Part shown: in pieces, positions 18,721 to 25,387 of the stretch
Position numbering within the stretch: the first letter of the stretch is position 1
Layout of the letters: each line of letters begins with the position of its first letter
Assembly (NCBI GenBank): GCA_016987375.1
Contig: PJRA01000353.1
Span: 795,396-820,782, forward strand
DNA from: Brachionus koreanus
Taxonomy: Eukaryota; Rotifera; Eurotatoria; Ploima; Brachionidae
Direction: 5' to 3'
Length of the DNA: 25,387 nucleotides
Program-made: the position numbers and the translations under genes
The notes under the pieces: model-generated
Seen by the model: the letters and a program-made list of their open reading frames with translations, nothing else
Told to the model about the DNA's origin: nothing
The model's database searches: none

Positions 18721-19694
18721 AATGAGAGATGATATAAAAATATTTATTAGAAATGTAATTTGCCTGAAAATTTGAGAAGAACAAACTTCATCCGAATTAA
18801 ACAGGCACAGAAAAGGATAATAGAGATTGATTTAATTCATACAAAATATCAAACGAAAAAACTTTCCAAGATTCCATTTTCTGGCTATAGAATGGCATTT
18901 AATTGTACTTTCTAAATCTTTCTAATTTATATATAAACTTTTTAATATTTAATTTGATACTTCTGTACTTAAAAGTCCTAGTAAACCATTTCTGGTCCAA
19001 CTGTTATTTATATTTTTTCTATTAAAGAATTTTTTCATTTCATCATTTAAAACTGTAAAAGCTTATCACTCTAAAATAAATTAAAAGAAAATCTTTCAAC
19101 TTCTTAGTTTATTAAAATAAAATAATAAGATAACAGATTTGAAAAAGATTTAATTAAGCTAAGTCATGTTCAAATTTAAATTAGACTTTGGTTATAAAAT
19201 TAAAATAAACTCTAACAAAATCGCATCACATCTAATTACCCTGTAATTTGATTTTTGCAAAAAATTTTGAAAATGTGTTGAAAAAGATTAGAATTTAACT
19301 AGTGCAGAAAAATCTTTAGAAAAAAAAATTTCAAATCTTTAAAGCTACTTAAAATATCAATTTTTACTTTCAATTTATAAAGCTAATATTCATTCATATA
19401 GTGATTTGAAATTTTGCCAATTTTTTTTACATTTCAACTTCACTGTATGATTATTGTTTGGCTCTTTTTCATAATTTAACGTTTTAAAAAATTAGCCCAG
19501 AAACGAGAGAACGATCTGATTTAATTAATTTTTTTCTTGAAAATCAATTATAATCTTTTTAAACAAAATCTCTAAAAATAAGCCATAGAATTTATTCTTG
19601 TTTTCTTTCTTTAAAAATATATAAAATCTTTAATTCGTAATTATTAATTTCATAGTTGTTTAACTCGTGTTAAAAATTTTTTAAAATAAAAAGC
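18721..19694. other. AT-rich intergenic region, no gene seen
   Basis: Stops in every frame; no repeat pairing noticed. Confidence 0.5.
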
Positions 19695-19955
19695 TTTTTA
19701 CTGAGTTGACATCAGTCCAATCATTAATTTCTTCATATTTAAAAGAGAACGCTTAAAACTTGAAGTCCAATTAAACCGGTTGTTTTTACCATTATTTTCA
19801 TCTTCATCTGACTCAGAAGAACCAGATAAATTTAATCTAATATCTAACTCTTTCTCATCCTTTTCGTCTTCATCATCGGAAAATCTTGTGCAATCGAAAT
19901 CCTCATCATCGTCGAAAAGACGGATTACCGTGTACCAAAAAATTAGTCTCTATGT
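19695..19955 (-). pseudogene. Acidic, transposase-N-terminus-like remnant
   Basis: The - frame is open for about 75 codons: LFDDDEDFDCTRFSDDEDEK, then LNLSGSSESDEDENN and NRFNWTSSFKRSLLN. In the next frame it continues YEEINDWTDVNSVKSF. Acidic/serine stretches followed by tryptophan-containing segments are seen at the N-terminus of several DNA transposases (piggyBac among them). It is too short to assign. The serine-rich + strand frame over the same bases is its shadow. Confidence 0.35.
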
Positions 19956-19992
19956 TTATCTAAAAACTCATATGTATAACATATTCAAATAG

Positions 19993-20524
19993 TGTTTATA
20001 TTTAATTTTTACACTATCTCGGTACCGAACAAATTAACTAAATCGAACAATATATAGATTCAGTTTTTTAATTTTTTATTAATTTATTTTGTTATAGAGA
20101 AGCTGTTTGAGGAGCAAAAGAGACTGGTCTAAAATTCTCTGTCACCCCATCATAAAACAATATGGAATATTTTCAGATTGAACTGAAGTGAATTGTTTTA
20201 AAAAATCTGAATTTTCGACTTGTTAATTTTTAAAAATTGTATAAAATAAATTTTATTTTTGAATTGAAAAAAAATAAATGTAATAATAGCATTTTATTAA
20301 GTTTTTTTTTTTTATTAATGTGATAAATTCCTTTAAGAGAAAAAAAAATTAATATTAAATCAATATCTTAAAGCTTAATTCGTAAAATAATTGAAAGAAA
20401 AATTAGCCGAAGAAATTTCGTATTCGAAAAAAATGGACAAATTGAAAAAATAATCAAACCTCGTTTATAAAACCCCCATCATATCTAGCTCCAATGAAAC
20501 CACCAACTAAAATGAAAATATAAA
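19993..20524. other. Intergenic region downstream of MED7, no firm gene
   Basis: AT-rich. One exon-like piece on - at about 20460-20504 (after TTTTCATTTTAG) reads VGGFIGARYDGGFINE and then GTTTGA. It is only about 45 bp with no partner exon, so it is not called as a gene. Confidence 0.4.
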
Positions 20525-21511
20525 TCAAAACTCATTTTCTTTTATCAAGAACTCATCGATCAAATCGCACAATATCAAGTCTTTAATATCACAATTTTTG
20601 TTCACATGTGCTTCGTCTTTGATGTGACCATTGGGCAACTGATTTGTCTTGTCGCTGAGCATTTTGGCACTCGTCCTAGATACAAGGCTTATCAAATTGC
20701 TCTGCTCTTCGTCGTTCATTTCAACATCATTATCATGAAATCCATTAGTCTTGGCCGCACCGAACTTTTCCAACGATTTGCTCAATTGGTCTGCATTTTT
20801 CACATAGTTGTTCAATTCATCTAGCAACAAAGAGTGCTTGGAATTTTCGACTCTAATCGAATCGATGCATTTTTTAAGTAAATCAACAATTGTGTGCAAA
20901 TGGTCCCTAAATTTCTTGGCTATTTCGGTACGCTGCTCTTTCTGCATTTCCAGAATGCATCTTATGTTATCTCGGGCCTGATGCGGCCTCAGCTCGTTTA
21001 TCAAATGATGCATGTTTATAAAAAGCATTTCTAAGTCTTCTAGTTTTTGTTCGCGCAGAGATTTTATAATAACAAGAGGTTTGGGGCTTCCGGTGTCGCC
21101 GAACTCGTTGCTCGGCACTGGCGCAGCCTGTTCGATTTGGGTATTCGGTGCCTTGACAAGAACTTCGAGCAAATCGAGGTAGGCGATCAGGATCGAATGG
21201 TTCATTTTTTTCAGTTCGTGTTTGTAATTTTTGGTGTTTGTGGGTGTCCGATGGGCCGAGCTGGTAGACGGTGCGCTCAGCGAGTACAGTTGTTGGATGC
21301 CCTGAGATTCCAGAGAGCGTATGAGAACTTCGTTCGGATCGATCAATCGGCCGAAACTCGTGTATGTGTCTTTTATGATTTTGGGAGGCGGCGGTGCTTT
21401 GCCGGACTTTACGTTTTCGTTTGTGTACATATTTACATACTCCATGGGCGCTGACGGGTAAGTGCTGCTTAGCTGAGCCGATGTCGGCTCTTGTTGATGC
21501 TGGCTGTCCAT
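20525..21511 (-). CDS. MED7: Mediator complex subunit 7
   Basis: Single-exon, 328 residues from ATG 21511. MED7 is a core subunit of the Mediator middle module and bridges transcription factors to RNA polymerase II in the nucleus. Conserved blocks: SAPMEYVNMYTNENVKSG (20-37), PPPPKIIKDTYTSFG (40-54, the proline-rich N-terminal segment that binds MED31 in yeast), IRSLESQGIQQLY (64-76), HELKKMNHSILIAYLDLLEV (98-117), then LEDLEMLFINMHHLINELRP (157-176) and HQARDNIRCILEMQKEQR (177-194), the helices that pair with MED21. The end DLILCDLIDEF matches the conserved C-terminus. It is longer than the human protein (233) because of a 25-residue insert after 125 and an acidic linker (about 222-305). The frame is open to a GTG at 21538, but alignment favours the ATG. 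Less AT-rich than its surroundings, which creates several long shadow frames. Confidence 0.95.
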   Translation of the reverse strand: MDSQHQQEPTSAQLSSTYPSAPMEYVNMYTNENVKSGKAPPPPKIIKDTYTSFGRLIDPNEVLIRSLESQGIQQLYSLSAPSTSSAHRTPTNTKNYKHELKKMNHSILIAYLDLLEVLVKAPNTQIEQAAPVPSNEFGDTGSPKPLVIIKSLREQKLEDLEMLFINMHHLINELRPHQARDNIRCILEMQKEQRTEIAKKFRDHLHTIVDLLKKCIDSIRVENSKHSLLLDELNNYVKNADQLSKSLEKFGAAKTNGFHDNDVEMNDEEQSNLISLVSRTSAKMLSDKTNQLPNGHIKDEAHVNKNCDIKDLILCDLIDEFLIKENEF

Positions 21512-21789
21512 TTTTTTTGGACAGAAGGTTTGCGACACCTAAATATCGTTTGAGAATAGCTGCCAATTGTTAAGAGATTTTGTTTCTAAATTTATTTTTC
21601 GAAATTATGCTAAACATGATGATTATCTTTGGCTATAGGATTGCTGGTTCGCTTTCCCCCCTTAATGTTCAAAATTAACTTAACATTTTGTTTAAAAAAA
21701 AATATTTTAATTGTTTTATTACTAAATTTTTTGAAATAAAGCATTTTTAATTTAGGTTTTTTTTTTTTAAATTTTTATCGCGTGATATT
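21512..21789. promoter_or_regulatory. Shared upstream region between MED7 (-) and gephyrin (+)
   Basis: The two start codons are 278 bp apart and divergent. No clear TATA or initiator can be singled out in this AT-rich DNA. On -, TATTTAG just upstream of the MED7 ATG (21541-21547) resembles a 3' splice site and could take a 5' UTR exon or spliced leader. Confidence 0.45.
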
Positions 21790-24700
21790 ATGGGTGATAG
21801 TGCTTCGTCAAAACAGTCTGCCTATCTGGTTGGCATTTTAGTTGGTAAATTAACATGCTAGAGTGTGAAAAGAAATATTTTTTTTTATTATTAAAGTTAG
21901 TGATTCATGTGCCTCAAATCAGGCTAGTGATAATAGTGGATTGAATTTAAAACACCTTGTCAATAATCAAGAGTAAAAAAAGCTTGTCAAGAAATTTAAT
22001 TTTTTTTTTATTTTATTCAAAGCTTTTTGTGTACTGCTTCGTATGACATAATTCCAGATAAAATTTCTGATATTAAGGTATTTTTATTTAATTTTTAGAT
22101 TATTTGATCATAAATAAACAAAAAATATTTATTTGAAAAGAAAAAACTGATCGAGTGGAGTGATAAGAGCTTCAATCTAATTTTGACTACTGGCGGAACT
22201 GGATTCAGTCCTCGAGATGTAACTCCTGAAGTAAATAGACTATTTTGATTTTATTTGAAGTTAAAGACTAATAATCTGTGGAAAAAATCTAATAAATTTT
22301 AGATTAAGTTAAGGAAATCTGTTAATTACTTTGTCTATGTACAGACTTGAACAAAAGTAAAAAAAAAGTCATTTTACAGTTCTTCAAAATCAAATCATTT
22401 GACTTGACTTTGACTGAAATTTTTTTTTACGAAAAAAATAATTATTAATTACATTTTTTTAAGTTGAAATTTTAATTTTAAAAATTAAATGAATGTTAAA
22501 ATTGGTTACATTAAATTATTTGATAAATTTAAGGAATTTTTTCCCCAAAATTAAAGTTTTTTTTTGTGGAAAACTCAAAAAAAAAGTAATTTTTAAGTTT
22601 TTCTAACTTTATGACTTTTGAACAACTCTGTAAATATACAATTTTTTTTTCTTTTTAAATTAAATTAAAAGATTAAATAAATGAATAATAGAAAAATAAA
22701 TTCAATTAAAAAAGAGAAGTCGAATTTATTGTATTGATATTTTGTATTGCTTAACATCTTCTCATGTCTGTTTTGATTCCTATTTTACTTCGAATATCCT
22801 GTAACATATTGGGCATTTTGTTTTGATTTTCGCCAGTTTTACTTCTAATGACTTTTCTCTAGTGTGGTTGGCCTATTTAATCTGTAGAGTTGTTGTTTTT
22901 CAAGGTCATTTCTTAAAGCTCGCATGCATTTTGTACAATGATATTTTAGATATTTTTTCTCTAAAAATGAATATTTTTGGTCAATTTTTTTAGACCTGTT
23001 AGCCTAAAATAAAAATTTAAGACAAAAAATTTTCAAAATTTTATCTAGTTTCAGAATATATTATTTCATTTTTATAAATTATTTTATACAATTTACGCCA
23101 ATTCTGGCGATTTTAAAATTGATAAAGAATTGATAAATAAAGAAAATTCATATAAAATAAGAAATAAACATCATATATAGAGTTATTGGTTAATTATAGG
23201 ACTAGATACATAAAAACTAAAAAAAGGGTAAAATTTCAGCTTTTTCCAAAATTCAAGTCCGCTAATATTTATTTGGTAGAGAAAAGAACTTTTGATTGTG
23301 ACGTAAAATTTGTGCTATTTCAGAATATATGGCAATTATTAATGAGAGTACATAAGTCTTTACCAGAACCTAAGTGTTTTTAGACTCCTAGAACCGAAAA
23401 TCTTCTTTTGAAGCTTACAAGTTGAAAGGACATGCGTAGCAAAAATAGCGCACTATCTGAATTACAAAGAACCGACTTTAAATTATTAATCTGCATACTT
23501 GATAACCGAGAAAGAAAAGCTTTTCTGGGGGGATAAAAAAAAAAATTTGAATAAAAAAATCACTTCTAAAATTTTAAAAGAAAATGTATCTTGTTTTCAA
23601 GTAAAAATATAATTTTATTTAAAAAAGAAAACAAACAATTAATTTGATTTTAAAAAAGTGAAGATTTTTGTTTGCTTGAGTTGTACTCGATTGCCAATTT
23701 TCTTTTCATTGAGTTTGAAAGGCTGAATTCTTTATTCTTATTAAAATTGCAATTTTATTATTGATATTAATAATTTTTCGTTTGTATGCTTGACTTCCCA
23801 TTGTTTGATTATTCATTTATATTTATTATTTATCTATTTGTTTTCTGTACCGAGCTATTGATTTATCTAATCATTTTCTTTTTTATACTTATTTCAAGAC
23901 ATTAATTGTTTGTTCTTATGTCAATTAACTTTTTTTTCGAAAATTCGTTCCAACGAGGTTTATTTTAATTAAGATTAGTTACATTAGTCTAATTTTGGCA
24001 AAATGAAAATAATTTTACATTTTTACATTTTCATATTTTTAGATTTTTTGTGCAATATTTAAGAATTTTTTAAATTTTATTTTTGTTTACCAAATAATTT
24101 GAAGGAGTTTTTTTAATTTTCTGAAAAATTGCACAAAAAATATAAAAATATGAAAATGTAAAAATGTAAAATTATTTTCATTTTGCCCTAATTTTTTGTT
24201 CATCTTCTAAAGAGGTTTTTATATAACCAAATACATTAATTTTAAGACAAATAATTAGTTTTGTGGCTAATTTTATTTTTTCAGTAGACAAAATATTAAA
24301 AAAATAGCTAATTCAATTAATTAGTAGATAAAAAAATATAAAAAAATAGACAAATTTAAAGGAAAAAAATCATACTTAAGTTATTATTTTTTTTTGAGTT
24401 AGATTTACTGGACCCGTTGAATGTCGGTGAACTAATGTCATCTTTGCTTTTTTGCGCCTTCTTCACTTAGTATTCGCTTCAGTATTCAAATTAATTATAA
24501 GCTACTCCAATTATGTGTTTGCGTATGTAGTTTTTGTACCAATACGGACATGAACATTTGCTTAACTGCCACTAAGTTTCGTTGAACGTTACTTAACGCA
24601 AAGCATTTACTTCTTTGACGTAATTTTCAAATGAAAAACCATTCACTTTTATCGAAATATCCTAGGCATATTGACTTTGCATACTAGAAATGTTTTTCGC

Positions 24701-25387
24701 CTTGTTTTGTCTTTTTCCCTTTACTGCCCAACTATTGTCCTCAAAGTTGTCATTTACCATGTCCGTGGGCTTCTTTGTGATGATGATGAACAATTAACGT
24801 GATAGTCATTGTCTGTGTCGTCATCTCTATTATTCAGCAGATTCAAAATTGAAGCTGAAGACGATTCAGAGTCATTTAAAACGAGGTTGGACTGTGTCTG
24901 GAAAATTTTGATATTTAGCATTTGAAAATTAAATGTTTCTGACTGTGTAACACAAAAAAAAATTCCACCTGTGATAATAATTTTGAAGAAATAAAATTTT
25001 ATTCTATTTAGAAAAAAACTGAAAGGCTTTATTTAAATATTTTCTTAGGCTACAAAAGATGTAATTGAAAAAGAGACAACTAGTTTGACGAATACAATTT
25101 TAACTGAATCAATGAAAATAACTAAATTTGCCATGCTTTCTCGCGCTATTTCTGGAATTCGAAACAAAACTTTGATAATAAATTTACCTGGTAGCAAAAA
25201 AGGATCTCAGGTAGAAATAAAAAATTAAATAATTGAAATTAAAATGCACTATTTTTAAGGAAGCATTTGAAATAATACTTCCTGTGTTAAAGCATGCTTT
25301 AGATCTAATAAACGATGTTAAACAAGAAATCAAGAAAGACCATGTCAAAATTCAAAGTGAACATTGTCACGAACTGAAAAGTCGTGT
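21790..25387 (+). CDS. GPHN: Gephyrin, N-terminal MogA-like domain, runs off the window
   Basis: Exons on +: 21790-21844, 21897-21972, 22023-22077, 22141-22230, 25049-25210 and 25260-beyond 25387, with consistent phases (1, 2, 0, 0, 0). Gephyrin joins molybdopterin adenylyltransferase (G/MogA) and molybdenum insertase (E/MoeA) activities and, in vertebrates, scaffolds glycine/GABA-A receptors. Only about 188 residues of the G domain are present. Signatures: [15 protein letters not shown] (19-33, the MogA SDS-C loop), [17 protein letters not shown] (76-92, the TTGGTG molybdopterin-binding motif with RD and TPE), [20 protein letters not shown] (127-146) and then the [15 protein letters not shown] helix. 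The helix after TPE ([20 protein letters not shown]) departs from the usual EREAPGMAEAM pattern. Intron 4 (22231-25048) is 2.8 kb, against about 50 nt for the others, and is filled with repeat DNA. The E domain should lie beyond the window. Confidence 0.93.
22735..22990 (-). pseudogene. Possible LINE-type zinc-finger fragment in gephyrin intron 4
   Basis: On -, frames give [20 protein letters not shown] and then, shifted, [19 protein letters not shown], followed in another frame by KTDMRRC. CPIC..IF...G...H/C layouts occur at the start of some LINE ORF2 proteins. Too decayed for assignment. Confidence 0.25.
23989..24195. mobile_element. 191-bp MITE with 60-bp inverted repeats and 8-bp target duplication
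   Basis: Element 23997-24187 starts GGCAAAATGAAAATAATTTT and ends with the complement. The 60-bp arms (23997-24056, 24128-24187) differ at one base. CTAATTTT flanks it at 23989-23996 and 24188-24195. The 71-bp centre is non-coding. An 8-bp duplication fits hAT, P or Merlin elements; GG..CC ends favour Merlin-like, but this is not decisive. It lies inside gephyrin intron 4, antisense or sense being undefined for a hairpin. Confidence 0.9.
24400..24905 (-). pseudogene. SWIM zinc-finger transposase remnant (MULE-like C-terminus) in gephyrin intron 4
   Basis: Read on -: after an acceptor-like TTTTCCAG, an acidic serine-rich stretch ([32 protein letters not shown]), then after a frameshift [18 protein letters not shown] and INGF-like [16 protein letters not shown]. 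Then comes [20 protein letters not shown] (about 24572-24510) followed by IGVAY. The last part is a SWIM motif (CxC..x..CxH) in which the third cysteine is arginine. Stops and shifts are present. SWIM domains end Mutator-like transposases and some host proteins; the order here does not fix which. Confidence 0.55.

Noticed and set aside
19780..19992. Serine-rich 70-residue + frame
   Set aside because: Antisense of an acidic - strand stretch that reads more like protein.
20606..21566. Long open frames overlapping MED7 on both strands (72, 135 and 199 residues)
   Set aside because: They are shadows of MED7, which is less AT-rich than its surroundings and has strong conservation in its own frame.
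23186..23383. 65-residue + frame in gephyrin intron 4
   Set aside because: Lysine- and phenylalanine-rich, as expected from AT-rich DNA; no domain, no splice context.
1..25387. Prokaryotic-type systems: CRISPR arrays, operons, ribosome binding sites
   Set aside because: No regularly spaced repeats were seen, and the spliced genes show that the DNA is eukaryotic.

Overview
The window is AT-rich eukaryotic DNA, judged by eye at roughly three quarters A+T, with very short introns (45-63 nt, GT..AG). It carries recognisable animal genes: gephyrin, Mediator subunit MED7 and a failed-axon-connections (FAXC) homologue. It also holds many decayed transposable elements. A small invertebrate such as a monogonont rotifer would fit, but that is a guess from composition and intron size; no species is identifiable.

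Layout. 1-5.4 kb: two paralogous four-transmembrane (4TM, MS4A/CD20-like) genes on + (292-1098; 4554-5390) flank a decayed LINE reverse transcriptase (1.9-2.75 kb). 5.9-10.9 kb: a decayed LINE fragment on - is split by a 4.75 kb insertion (6056-10804) bounded by a 33-bp direct repeat. The insertion is a rearranged, mostly inverted copy of the locus at 15.54-17.26 kb. It carries a copy of a small 4TM gene (6813-7307, -), a broken piece of FAXC (10710-10804) and a 3.1 kb DNA transposon with about 460-bp inverted repeats and a damaged five-exon transposase. 11.9-12.2 kb: a 91-residue RRM-like protein gene (-). 12.8-14.45 kb: repeat remnants and a TTAA-flanked MITE. 14.6-16.7 kb: intact FAXC (-) head to head with the source 4TM gene (+). 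16.7-20.5 kb: mostly non-coding AT-rich DNA with two decayed coding stretches. 20.5-25.4 kb: MED7 (-) head to head with gephyrin (+). Gephyrin runs off the window, and its 2.8 kb intron holds a MITE with an 8-bp target duplication and a SWIM zinc-finger transposase remnant.

How the parts relate. The 4TM genes share one intron at the same place and phase (phase 1, just after the second membrane segment), so they form a local family. The youngest pair (source at 16.1 kb, copy at 7.3 kb) is nearly identical in the N-terminal tail and differs mainly in and around the two predicted loops. The copy lost its divergent partner's first exon and the shared upstream region when, or before, the DNA transposon arrived. 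The housekeeping genes (MED7, gephyrin, FAXC) look intact; essentially all disruption is in transposable-element remnants and the duplicated block.
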